From: Glossina fuscipes
Lineage: Eukaryota; Arthropoda; Insecta; Diptera; Glossinidae
Assembly: GCF_014805625.2 (NCBI RefSeq)
Contig: NW_023998414.1
Span: 14,826,492-14,890,491, forward strand
Reading direction: 5' to 3'
DNA: 64,000 nt
Both the position numbers and the translations under genes were made by a program. Shown here piece by piece: positions 13,201 through 24,600 of this stretch. Positions within the stretch are counted from its first letter, which is position 1; each line of letters begins with the position of its first letter. The notes under the pieces were generated by a model, which did not search any database, had not been told where the DNA came from, and saw only the letters and a program-made list of their open reading frames with translations.

Positions 13201-13952
13201 AATTACATTAAAAAATTTTATACTTTGTAGTTTACAACAGAATATCTACCGAATATTTTCAGAAATCTTTACCCAAAATTGCTATGAAAAATATGCTGAA
13301 AATTTTACATAACACTATAGGAAACTTTTGTAGTTAGTCAAATTCCGGAACTAATTTATTTATATGCGAGAACAATTTCCTGAGATTTTTTTCAGTTTTC
13401 TATTATTTCTTAAATGTGTTGAATTCACGCTAAGGGCTCATTAACAATTTGCCAGAGTATATAATTTGTTGACACCGTTAACAAATCTCGGCGCTTACCG
13501 ATTGTGCGAAAAGACGGATGGCTAAGCAAATATGTACGACATGGGCTAGCAAGGTAGTCTTTTTATATTTATTAAAAATGTTTTTTACGCAAGATTTCTT
13601 CTAAAAGAGGACCGATTACCACTGAAAGATTTAGAAAGATTTATGGCAAGCGATGCTGCAATCAAAGCGCGTCTTGGCCAATTAATGCAATTACAAGTCC
13701 CACAGACGTTATGAAAAACTCTACTTTACTTCTACTTTTAACTGCTTATTTCCGCTGAGTTCCCGTTCCCGATATCCCTTGAATAATATTTTTTCTTTTC
13801 TTTAAAAATGTCGTTTTCGTTATTACGCACTATGCAGAAATTCTAATCAATTAATAGGCGATATCACTTCCGGCGCTATAAGTTGCACAGTTTGTTGAAG
13901 AAATGATTGTTCGAGTGTCTAGAATGGAACCTAATATCATAATATATATAAA
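10269..13952. other. Unassigned A+T-rich stretch with an initiator-like cluster
   Basis: No gene is recognised. The sequence near 11347-11372 holds three TCAGT pentamers (insect initiator-like) within 25 bases. A/T homopolymers and (TAAA)n runs occupy 11503-11560 and 11825-11870. Open frames at 10334-10555, 11445-11627, 11604-11897 and 12548-12793 are low-complexity or motif-free. Confidence 0.5.
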
Positions 13953-13972
13953 GAGTCCCGAAAGCGGGACTC
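13953..13972. other. Short perfect hairpin
   Basis: An eight-base stem, GAGTCCCG, pairs perfectly with CGGGACTC across a four-base loop (AAAG). The stem is G+C-rich in a strongly A+T-rich context. It is followed by moderately G+C-richer, non-repetitive sequence to about 14420. It could be structured RNA in a repeat or element end; no family is recognised. Confidence 0.6.
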
Positions 13973-15860
13973 CGTCTTGCTAATTTAATTTTATATTTGG
14001 TATAAAAATGTATGAGCCGTGAATGTCCGTAGGGATTATCGACACCATGTGTCTGTAAACCTCGTGCCATCTGAAGTTGTTATAGCGAACATACCATTGC
14101 CTATTTTACCCTACATCACTTGTGATACATGCGTACAAAAAGATTGTGCAGATGTATGCAACACCCATTTGAGGCGTGATATGATCCCAACTGCTATTAT
14201 ACCGATCCATTCAGGATCACTTTTTGAATCGACATAATCTTGCCTGTCTCTTGGTTCCTCTAATGGCTGTGTATGAATTTTTGTATTCAACCCATAGTCC
14301 GCACTCTTTAAGATACTTTAACGAAATTTGATGCATCGACATGTTTCAATCTAAGGACGAACGTTGTTGAAAGTGATCCGGTTCCGAGCACCGTTTCGAT
14401 CATTGCCCATATAACGCCTTATTTTTAAAAGTCGTGCTATGAATCACTACTGTATTAATCGAAGTAGTGTAGAGCATATGATGATAGATCGTGGCCGACT
14501 ATAATGTCTTTACTTGGTTTTCTTCACATTTGTAGTCGATTCATCGAGTTTTCAGCATACACGCGCTTATCTTATATAAATTATTTTCGAAAAACAACCA
14601 ATAATTTGATTGACTTATTATACTTTATCTAGATCTCTTTATCCATAATCGCAAAAGTTACTTTTGAAATTCTAAGCATTCTCCGCGTGTCCGTCCTGTT
14701 CTCATTTATTACTAGCGTTACCAGTACATAAAAAAATACCAATATTTCCTTCAACAACCAGTAGACTTAGGTAAGTGATTAACGCGTTCAATTTAAACGA
14801 ACGAGGCGTTCTTATTTTCTACCTCTCTCCTAACAGTATTTAAGAGTTATAACAAATTTTTTACTACGTTTATATCAATTATAATAAATTTGTTAAAAAA
14901 TTTGCAAAGCTAAGCAACATTCGGAATTAATTTCGCCAGATCTGTTGTTGGAAACAACAATATGTTACCTCGTTTCCATATATATATATAATAGATATAA
15001 TGGGCCCGAAAGACCGCATATGAATAGCTTAACAGCTGTAAAAAAAGCGAAAATTAAAAAATATTTCCTTTCAATAACTTGCAGCCCGTAACAAATGCCG
15101 ATTTAAAATGTTTTCAAACCGTTCGTTGAAACAGTTCTTATCAGTTAATTGATAGCTTTAAGTTTGTCAGAATATTTCGCGATATTTGTATATATAATTG
15201 GTGCGGTGGACATGGGTGATTCATTTCAAGGTGAACGAATTGAAGTGTTTCTTTTTTTTTTTTTGTTTTTCTGTTTCTTTTACATTTAAAAAAAAACTGT
15301 TTTAGCTTTTCAATGGCAATTAAATATCTTGAAAAGAACGCTTTTACCACCATGCCACCAGATTAACGAGCGTTTGTGTATGAAATGTGCAAAGAATTTT
15401 CCTTTTCTCATCTTAGCAATAAATTTTTAAGAGCATTTCAGAGACCAAAAAAAAAAAAGAAAAAAGCCATCAATACTTCAAAATAAATACTTGATTTTTG
15501 ATATCAAGCATTGACGGGCCTTCCTATTGCTTGGGCGACGATGTCCTTTGTTATTTTTTTTACATTTTTTTCGTTTTTTTTTTTCTTTTTTTGGTAACTT
15601 ACGTTTATATAAAAATTTGGAGTAATCGCAATCCATTGTTTTAATGAAATTGTGACTGCAGCAACGCTATGAAGGAGTGTACAGCCGACGGCTATTAAAA
15701 TCTACACCTAGAGAAGTTTTGCTTTTCTTTTCGCTTAAACACTTTAATACTTTTTTATGCCTTTTTCTGTGATTTTTTGTGCATTTTTTTTTTTTTTTTT
15801 CTATTTCGAATAGAATTTTATTATTTATTTTTTTTCTCTTGGCAAGTGTTTTATTTTTAA
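13973..15860. other. Unassigned stretch
   Basis: No gene can be supported. The part up to about 14500 is less A+T-biased than its surroundings and has an open frame at 14019-14237 with no recognisable motif; it may belong to an old repeat whose edge is the hairpin at 13953. The rest is A+T-rich with T runs at 15250-15264 and 15567-15592. Confidence 0.4.
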
Positions 15861-16962
15861 AACACTTTGAAATATATATATATATATATTTTTTTATTTA
15901 TTTTTTTTAATTTATTTATTTTTTTTTGTTTTTTTTTTTTTATTATATAGCACACGTACACGTACACAAACCAAACAAAACCACTTAAAATTATTTATTT
16001 ATTTATAGAAAACAAAAAAAAAAAAAAAAGTAAAATAATAATAAAATAGAATTTATTTCTGCTTGAAGATTTTCGCACAAACAATTTTATTTTACAAAAT
16101 TTCTCTCAAATTTTTTTTCTTTATGTTTTTCTAATTCGACGATTAACATAATGTCGCTGACAGGCGCTCGCATATATGCCTGATTGTATGAAAACATTTC
16201 ATTTAAGTAATTATCACAAAATATATAAAAACTTCAGTTTAACTTTATTTAGCGCCGACATGATTAAATTTTGACTTTATTTTCATTTGTGTAATTATTA
16301 TTCGTTTCTTTTACTTTTATTTTTTATTTTTTGTTAAATGCGAATCGAAAATAATTTTTTTTTTTTGGAAATTCGGTTTAAAGCATTTAGAGTGCAAAAC
16401 AATTGTTTTGAACTATTATTGATAACATTTTCATTTGTTTATTGAAAAATTTGTTCGTTTTCTTTCCTTACTTTTGCTTTTTTTTCCATTTTGGCTTACG
16501 TTTCTGAACTGATTTCCTATTTTTAAAACTCTTCTTTTTTTACTCTTTTTTTTTTTTTTTTGTTTTAATTCTTTTCAAACACTTAATGAATTACACGCGT
16601 TGGCAAATCAAAAACACTTATCGATAAGATGTGAAGGTTAAAATAACAGTAAAATTTACGAAGATATGCAAGAAAAAAACGAATTTCTTTATTAAATTTC
16701 TATTAAAATATCACAATATGTTTTCTAAATATAATTTTACAATTTTTTATATATTAACTAGAAAAAAGCGCGCGCACTTAAGTTTTACGATGTTTTCGCC
16801 TTGAATAGTTTTCCTTACCACTGCTTAACTGTTTGTAACTTTGGATTATCACCGTTTTTCTTGTTTTCATATATATTTTTCACATTTTATTTTTATCTTA
16901 AAAAAAAAAAAAAAAAAAATTTTTTATTTTTTTTTAATATTTTTTTTTTTTTTTATTAAATA

Positions 16963-17006
<44 letters not shown>

Positions 17007-17010
17007 CTCT
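15861..17010. repeat. A/T homopolymer-rich block
   Basis: This block is dominated by long T and A runs: (TA)n at 15873-15890, T runs through 15960, A runs near 16014-16029, and at 16901-17006 alternating blocks of A, T and A. A T run of about 27 directly abuts an A run of about 20 at 16961-17006, so the junction is a perfect inverted repeat. No coding potential is seen. Confidence 0.8.
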
Positions 17011-17119
17011 CTTATGATTTTCCTTTAAGATGTTTTTCTTATCTTATCATTATTTCGTTTTGCTATCATTTTTGCGTCGGCATTGATTTCTATATTTTTT
17101 GTAATCAAAAAAATTTTTT

Positions 17120-17203
17120 GTGGATATATTTATTTATATACATATATATATATACATATATACACTATATATACACGTATATATTATATACACAAATATA
17201 TAC

Positions 17204-17250
<47 letters not shown>
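17120..17250. repeat. (TA)n / TATACA microsatellite
   Basis: An imperfect tract of TA, TATACA and TATG units, with the purest part at 17208-17245. Two overlapping open frames here encode Tyr/Ile repeats only and are artefacts of the tract. Confidence 0.9.
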
Positions 17251-17252
<2 letters not shown>

Positions 17253-17454
17253 AACCAACAAACGAAAACAACACTTTGCTCTATTATGATAATTGTCACG
17301 TTGTGTTCATACAACACACGTCTACATATGTAGATATGTGGACATACAATGAAAATGTTTACGCGTAAAATTTTTATTATTATTATTATGTTGATATTTA
17401 CTAATTGTATGTATGTTTTCCTTTTCTTTTATTTTTTTTTTTTGTGTATTTTGT

Positions 17455-18075
17455 TATCACTGTTGTTGTAGCGTTATACAGAATGAAATGAAAAAAACGC
17501 GACGAAATCAACGACGGCATAAACAAAACTGCCAACTTTAAATTGGCTCAAATCGTGCCCAAGCAAAAGCAACTGCTGCTAGCTGCTGTAGCTGACAGGC
17601 AGGCAGGCAAGCAAGCCAAGCAAGCACCATTCATTCAGTCGTTCAGTCATACAAACAAAAACAAAAACAAAAAAAAAAGCAAAAGCAAAAAACAAAATAA
17701 AAATTAAATAAATAGTCAGTAAGCAAGCACACACAAGCAGGCAAGCAAAGCAAGCAGTAAGCGAAAAATCTCTTCTAACTTATTCTTCTTCTTCTTTACC
17801 TTCTTGCGCTGATATTATTGATGTTAGTACTCTGCTGTATTTATTGTTGTTGTTGCCCTCACACGAGCACACGATTCATACAAATCGAGCAAGCGAGCAG
17901 CAACTAACAACCATCATCATACGTAACAATGTTTTGTGTAAAATGTGCTTGTATGTGCTTGTTGCGGCCTCCAAAGAGTTTGCTTCAATTCTCCGAAAAG
18001 CCAGCAGCAACAATACATGATTGTCGCTACATGCACAAAACATATGGTGAATAGATAGATATGTTTATTAAAGTT
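17455..18075. other. CAA/CAG/GCAA-rich stretch, possible 5' flank or UTR-like sequence
   Basis: This stretch is compositionally distinct: clustered CAAAAG, CTGCTG, GCAGGCAAGCAAGCC-type units (17600-17627 and 17735-17757) and two TTCAGTC initiator-like words at about 17635 and 17643. A frame without a start codon is open from about 17493 to 17706 and would encode a Lys/Gln/Ala-rich peptide. A pyrimidine tract ending in TGTTGTTGTAG at 17461-17471 resembles a splice acceptor but leads into a quickly closed frame. Such composition is common in untranslated leaders and promoter flanks of fly genes; no gene is claimed. Confidence 0.3.
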
Positions 18076-18076
18076 C

Positions 18077-18079
<3 letters not shown>

Positions 18080-18111
<32 letters not shown>
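18080..18111. repeat. (TA)n microsatellite
   Basis: An uninterrupted TA tract of about 16 units followed by TACATACACA. Confidence 0.95.
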
Positions 18112-18116
<5 letters not shown>

Positions 18117-18440
18117 CACAAATCTATATATAAAGTACATATACACGCTTGAATAGTTAGTTAAACACATAACCAAACACTCAGAGAAACATGAATAACA
18201 GCACTTTGCTCACTGCACTTTTTATACTCTGACACATTTTATACTCGTAACTGTATGCGCACACATTTGTCTTATTCAAAATGCAAAAAAAAAAAAACAA
18301 AAAAAAAAACAAAAAAAGCAAAAAAGCCAACAACAGCAAAACTAGCGACAACAAGTAAATGTTCTCCAATCTGCCATTTAACACAAAATGAAAAGACCCC
18401 CACTAAGAGAGCGAAAGCCAGAGCGAGAGAATTTTCGTGA

Positions 18441-18542
18441 TTTTTTTTTTTTTTTTTTTTTCACCCCCCCCCCCCCCACCCCCCCCTCGTTTTCTTCTTT
18501 TTCACTTTTCAAACATACACCCCCCCTCCCCCCCCCTCCCCC
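18441..18542. repeat. Poly-T / poly-C tract with G-quadruplex potential on the minus strand
   Basis: About 20 T are followed by 14 C, A and 8 C (18464-18486). After a T-rich spacer there is a second cluster of C runs separated by single T (18520-18542). Read on the minus strand these are G runs of 5 to 14 separated by single bases. Pro-rich open frames across it are artefacts. The purine-rich GAGAG sequence just upstream (18407-18430) completes an extended strand-biased domain. Confidence 0.9.
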
Positions 18543-18658
18543 TCTCACAAGTTACCAATTCCATCTCTCTCCCTCTCCAACACTCATTAACACTGGCTAT
18601 CTATTTGCACAAACCTTAGCTCGTTATTGTAAAATTTCTACTCGATTATAAACTGCTT

Positions 18659-18697
18659 GTGATGATGACGGTAATGACGATGATAATAATGATAATA

Positions 18698-18730
<33 letters not shown>

Positions 18731-18758
18731 ATGATTATGATGATGATGACGATGATGT
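18659..18758. repeat. (GAT)n microsatellite
   Basis: GAT/GAC trinucleotides, most regular at 18698-18730, run into the left copy of the duplicated gap flank. A similar but shorter GAT/GAC tract lies at 30626-30680. Confidence 0.9.
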
Positions 18759-18872
18759 TAACCATAATAATTATGTTATTGTTCTTTAACTCACTCAAAA
18801 AATATATACATTACATATATAAATGATTTGGTCTATCAGATCTTAAGAAAAAAGAGACAAAGATTGGGCGAA
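18737..18872 (+). repeat. Left copy of a 136-bp duplicated gap flank
   Basis: The last 136 bases before the N run are identical, apart from two substitutions (within the ATATAC.TTACAT and AAAT.ATTT stretches), to the first 136 bases after it (19273-19408). The copy ends exactly where the Ns begin. This is what two overlapping contig ends look like when they have not been merged. Confidence 0.95.
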
Positions 18873-19272
18873 NNNNNNNNNNNNNNNNNNNNNNNNNNNN
18901 NNNNNNNNNNNNNNNNNNNNNNNNNNNNNNNNNNNNNNNNNNNNNNNNNNNNNNNNNNNNNNNNNNNNNNNNNNNNNNNNNNNNNNNNNNNNNNNNNNNN
19001 NNNNNNNNNNNNNNNNNNNNNNNNNNNNNNNNNNNNNNNNNNNNNNNNNNNNNNNNNNNNNNNNNNNNNNNNNNNNNNNNNNNNNNNNNNNNNNNNNNNN
19101 NNNNNNNNNNNNNNNNNNNNNNNNNNNNNNNNNNNNNNNNNNNNNNNNNNNNNNNNNNNNNNNNNNNNNNNNNNNNNNNNNNNNNNNNNNNNNNNNNNNN
19201 NNNNNNNNNNNNNNNNNNNNNNNNNNNNNNNNNNNNNNNNNNNNNNNNNNNNNNNNNNNNNNNNNNNNNNNN
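18873..19272. other. Assembly gap (400 N)
   Basis: A run of exactly 400 N. Because both flanks carry the same 136 bp in the same orientation, the true distance may be negative, meaning that the contigs overlap. Open frames drawn through the Ns are meaningless. Confidence 0.99.
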
Positions 19273-19408
19273 ATGATGATGATGACGATGATGTTAACCA
19301 TAATAATTATGTTATTGTTCTTTAACTCACTCAAAAAATATATACTTTACATATATAAATTATTTGGTCTATCAGATCTTAAGAAAAAAGAGACAAAGAT
19401 TGGGCGAA
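19273..19408 (+). repeat. Right copy of the 136-bp duplicated gap flank
   Basis: Begins at the first base after the gap and matches 18737-18872 at 134 of 136 positions. It continues rightward into unique sequence with AATAAT/AACAAC trinucleotide runs (19439-19550). Confidence 0.95.
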
Positions 19409-21299
19409 AAATCATTTTCGAAAATTCAATGTAAAACAATAATAATAATAACAACAAATAATAACAACAACAACATCATCAAATCTTATTATTGAATTGC
19501 TTTTTTAAGCAGTCAACCACCAATAATAATAATAACAACAACAACAACAACAATCATGTTTAAGAATATCCAGTAACAAATATTGCATTCAGCACGATTC
19601 TGTAATTTGTGTATTTGTACGTGTACGTGTTTTGTGTGTGAATTTGTTTGGTTTAGTTGTTTTTTGTTTTGTCGTACGATCGCACAGAAAGGATTGTTAC
19701 TTGCCGTGCCATAGAAACTTTTAACATGTTGACTGCAAACGTTTCATGTACAATACAAGCATAAAGCCATGCATGTGTATAAATTTTTGGTAATACTATC
19801 GAAGGCATGAGGAGTGTCTTTGCAAACTTAGATGAGAGTTTCTTAAAAGTTACGAAAAGTGAATGAAGGTTATTTAATGTGTCAGTAAAAAGTATTTTAT
19901 TTGTTAAAGAATCATATATATATTATTTAATTTTCTTTTATTCATCAAAGAAGTAAAAGTCTTTTAGTTTTTGGATATTTTTTTTTTTTTTTTTTTGCGC
20001 ATATTCACCTAAAGCATATGAAGAGAATATTATAAAAGGTTAACATCCTATTGGTTTTTATAAAATACCGAATAAATTTTGCATTCTCTTTCAAACATTC
20101 CCTAAGCTTTTCAAATCTTTGACTATTGCATATAAATGCATGGAATCGCATAGCGTTGAGATCAAAGCTAAGCATAAGGTCTAAATGCTGCCTGCGAATT
20201 TAGCGAAGTGATTGAGACAATTTTGATCGCAAACTGTCAAACGGGCTCCAAGATGCTTTGTTAGGGAATTTCAAGACGATCAATGAAAACCAAGTCTAGC
20301 TATACATTTCTTTCTAATCCCTTCAAAGATTTCGTTTGATTTTTATTCCCCGATTTTTATACCCCGATCAACGTGTCGTGAGATACAAGTTTATGGCTGT
20401 TTCTATATAGAAGAAGGTCGTCTTTGAAAGGAAAGTCAGACTTTTAGGATTTTGCGCTAAAAATTGATCTAGAATAGCGATTTGGCAAATAATTCGCTGT
20501 GATGCATGTTTTGCATCGAACCGGTTTCTTTTTGATGATGCTCCTCCCCAATATAAGGACTTTTTGAACATTAAACCATCAAAAATGCTTTTCATCATCA
20601 ACGAGTATTTCTTCGCATCTTTTTGGAGGCGTCAAAAGGGTAATTTGTTTTTTGAGCAGTTCGTTGATGGAGCAACGGCAATCACGTTTGTCTCTTTTTT
20701 TTTCTGTTTTTGTGTCGCTCCTTTTTTTTTTTTTTGGTTTTTTGTATTTTCGGCCTGTCTGGCATATCCCATCCCATTTCGTCCTTTTGTCTGTGCATCT
20801 AGTCTTAAAAGCATTTCCCATAATGCAATGAATTTTCGACTCCGCAATATCTGGCGATTGAGTTACATTTTCTCTTTTTACATCGTTCTAACGGGTGTGG
20901 CAGATGGGTCGAAACGTTTAACGTATAAGGAGCTCCTGTCATTGTGCTCGATGATACACGGGTTGAGAAAATGCACACTCGTCGCTCCAGGAATTCCAGA
21001 GACAGTTAATATCCCGTGTCCGACCGACGCATTGATTTAATTTGTCTTCGGATGTTTTCCAGATGTTTCTCTCAGTTTATCTTTATTACATTTACATAAA
21101 CATTACTTAGTTTTAAGTTTAGTAAATATCGTTAGTGTGATCGCAATGAATTGTAAAGATTACAGATAACATTAGAAGCATTTCAGAAATTTTGGTAATT
21201 TTAAATTGCAGGCAAGATTTTCCAGCTACATGGGATCACTTCAGAATTACTAAGCAGTTTATTGTGAATTTATCATAAGTAAATGTGATGAGTTTCAAA
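19409..21299. other. Unassigned stretch
   Basis: No gene is supported. It contains CAA/AAT trinucleotide patches, a T run at 19979-19996 and the 20-base dispersed word at 20134. The longest open frame (20564-21040, 158 codons, plus strand) has a Phe-rich middle created by T runs and no recognisable domain. On the minus strand at about 20640-20580 a short peptide (PKRCEEILVDDEKHF) recalls the mariner transposase C-terminus but stands alone. Confidence 0.4.
20134..20153 (+). repeat. 20-bp dispersed word, copy 1
   Basis: The word AAATGCATGGAATCGCATAG occurs here and, identically, at 40945-40964 in the same orientation. The surroundings do not align obviously. An exact 20-base non-simple match is unlikely by chance within 64 kb. 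Confidence 0.7.
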
Positions 21300-21599
21300 C
21301 GAAAATGTGTAATCTATTGTTGGCCTCTTATTGTCTTTGTAAAGGTGTTGACGATTGCGATCATTGGCAGGATGGGCTCTATAAGGTTAAATAACATCTC
21401 TCCGACCGGTTGAGTTCAGTATAGGCGAGAGCTCGTTATCCATTCGAGTGCATGGAGCACTAATTGGACTGATAGGAATGTAATCGTTGGGGCTGTCTTT
21501 TTTGTCGATTTTTAAAGGTAAAACAGTTTGAAGCTTAGCTCTTGCTTGCCCAGCCAGGCTGGCAATTGAACCCAAATCCACTTGCCAACGATCGGTACT

Positions 21600-21695
21600 A
21601 CTGGCAAAGGTGCTGCTCCTGGTGTTATTACGCCCGCATTCACATTGCAATAAATATTTTTTATATACATATACTGTCGGCGCCCAACATATGGC
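21600..21695 (+). mobile_element. Possible LTR 3' end with tRNA-Lys-type primer-binding site
   Basis: An AATAAA (21649-21654) is followed 23 bases later by CGGCGCCCAACAT at 21678-21690. It resembles the primer-binding site complementary to the 3' end of insect tRNA-Lys (TGGCGCCCAACGTGGGG), with one mismatch at the first base and others after position 11. This is the order expected at an LTR/internal-region junction (poly(A) signal, short U5, PBS). No 5' LTR edge, second LTR or gag/pol sequence was recognised around it, so it could be a fragment or a coincidence. Confidence 0.3.
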
Positions 21696-21699
21696 CAAG

Positions 21700-24600
21700 A
21701 ACAAAAAATGAAAAAACCAAGATGCCGATTAAATCAAGTAAAATATTACAGTAGTCCAGGTCATGTTTATTTTGATTCTGCTTCATTGCCAGCTCGTGTC
21801 GTCAAGAATTTTAAGCCTCGTTTTTTATCAATGTTGGCTACTTTTGCACATAATAATATTCAATATGCGCTTTTCTTGTTCGCGACGCGTGTGTCGCATT
21901 GAGCGTAGGATTTTAACGATATGCGAACTTTTTCGAAAGAAATATACAAATTTATCATGCTTGGGAGAAGATTTTAAATATTTTCGGCACAACTATTAAC
22001 TTTTGTATTAAATTCATAACAAAAAAATTTGACCGAGTCAGTCAATTATTTTCCTTTAAATTTTAGTTATATATTTATTTGCAACCATAATGAGTAATTA
22101 TAAGAAATGCACAGGAAAGGCTGCTCAAGTAACCAGCTTCCCTTATGTCCAGTAATAGGAATCTTCAACTAACAGCGTAATGAAAAATTTACGCATTCAA
22201 AGTACTTAAGGATCCATTAAAGAATTTCAAAGCCTATAAAATCTCATTCCAGTATCGACCTAATCGAGCTAATAACAAATTAACGGTTCGGCCAGAAAAG
22301 ATCTAGATTGAGATCGAATAATTTTGTAAAGGTACATTACCTGCCTAAATTTCGGGTACTCGTAGAAAGAGAACTTTAAAAAGACACGCTCGCGTGCAAA
22401 GAGGGAATTGTGATCTGTGAGCTCGACGTTGTCGACGGTTGAAAACAAACGTAAAAATTTTTAAGTTATACGGCGAGACAGCCGGATAATATTTTTGCAG
22501 AAATGCTGGCAATGTGCGTCAGTAGAATTGTTTGCCAATAGTTCGCTGCAATCGGGGAAACCGGCTCGAGAAAGGCCTTATTTTCATCGGTGTCGATATA
22601 AGACATGTTATCCGACATGCAAGGTAGAATACATGCTAGCAAGGCGTCAATCTTGCTTTCGAACATATAAAAAATTTTTATATCACACCTATAAAGCAGA
22701 AAAATATCATCAAAAAAGTCGTTCGCAAGGAAATTGAACTGTACTGGGCGAAAGCTCGGTACACGCCAGATACAAGCAAGACTGAAGCAAATTGTTTACG
22801 ATCTAATGTTATATAAATGAACGACCACATGAGCTTACAGGCGCAATTAAACAAATAAAATACACCATTAAGTACAACAACAGACTCAGCGGTCTTTCAT
22901 ACATTTGCCATAAGTGGTGTTTGTGCAAGATACCGTGTTTAAATTCCCACGTGGTAAAAACCTATCGTATTTCCAATGTAACGATTGATTTTAAATCAGA
23001 TTTGAAATTCAATTGTCGTTTCATTTGGGCTAAGTCACGTGTGGGTTAGTTAATCATTTTATGGATCACGATATTCTGCAAGGTAGAAGTGATCTCTAAG
23101 ATGTCTCTAATTGTAAATGTTGCTCCTTTCGTGAGTCCAAGTGTTTGTATCGTGCGATAATAATTTTATTAAGTTCAAATAATTAGCCCCTTTTTTCGAG
23201 ATTTTTTAGACAATCTCGACAAACCAACTCTCACTTGTAGCGCTATAGCCTGGCCGACTGCCCCTTAACAAATTAGGCAGTCAACAGTAAGTGTGATGGC
23301 GCTGGAATAGGCTATTTTGATAAGGTCCTGTTTACTCTCGAAGGCAACTTGCACAAAAATTATGGTAGCTCGCATAATATATGTTTGGGAAAAAATTGCA
23401 TAAAGGTCCATCCAAAATTCTAATCGAATTAATTTAATTTGGGCATGAATGGGTTGTGTATAGAAAAATTTTTGAGTGGTACCTCCTGTAGTGCACTTAA
23501 GAGAATGACACTAAGTTCCCTTTACTTTCCCTTCTCCCACTGCTTCGCACTTGGAAAAAGACGTCTACATTTTCTCAACAGTGCATAACCTTGGGTCAAT
23601 CAGCTATCATGAGTTTAATATAATAATAATATAATAATTTTACATTAAATTTCAGATAGCGCAATACAGAAAGTTCATTGTGTAGGTATAGTGGAGAGAT
23701 AAAAACTTAGAAGGTTACTTTTCATCTTTTATATACATATGTATATATAGTTATTTATTAAATGTAATATCAAGTGTACAAAAGTAAAACACTCAGAATA
23801 AGGAAAAACGTTTGCAAAGCATTGAAGACTAATTATCAGCGCTATTCTCAAAGAAGAGAATATCATTAATTGATCATTAATTATATTAACACTGTTTAGA
23901 TTATGTAATAGTCTGTGCTATAATAGCAAGTCATTAACAAATCGAATCGAATAGTTTGTATATGCTGCTGTTCTCGCCTCATTATAGATATTTTATATGT
24001 AAACACAAATAAAACCTGTGCCGAAGATATCTAAAAAAAGACTTTTAAAGATCATTAAGCTAAAAGTGTTAAGCCTACAAATAACTAGCAAATAACAATT
24101 TTAACTACTGGTCACACGCTTTTAACTCTATTGGTTAAATGTTCTCAAGGAGTCGCAAGACAATATGTATTTACATGATACACGCTTGCGTACGCAAACG
24201 GACAAATGAAAAACAAGTTTATTATTTCTTAATGCACAAGCAAGCAGCATCTTGGTAAAGACATTAACGGAAACAAGCACAACGGCCACAAACAATAATA
24301 AGAACAAAAACAAAAACAATAAACTTGGTTTGATGAAATAACGAAAGATCAATACTAGTTAATCCGCAAGAGTCTTTTTATGCTTAATATCAAAATCAAA
24401 TAAAACTGAAACAAATCACAATCTTAAAATAACCGTAAACAATAGCAACAACAATAAGAAGAACAACAACAACAATAACAACAACAAGAACAGAAGCGAG
24501 CAGTAAACGTACGGATGGATAATCAACCAACATATTCATGCGTTTGTCCATAAAATGCTAATAAGGCAAATAATTCAACACCTGTTTCCATGTTGTTGTT

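Noticed and set aside
18828..19334. Long open frames on both strands across the N run.
   Set aside because: They consist almost entirely of Ns and the duplicated gap flank.
20580..20640. Minus-strand peptide PKRCEEILVDDEKHF resembling the mariner transposase C-terminus.
   Set aside because: An isolated 15-residue similarity with a low-complexity frame upstream and no catalytic blocks.
20564..21040. 158-codon plus-strand open frame, the longest gap-free frame in the window.
   Set aside because: Its middle is a Phe-rich string from T runs, no domain or signal is recognisable, and its length is not remarkable for the number of frames scanned.
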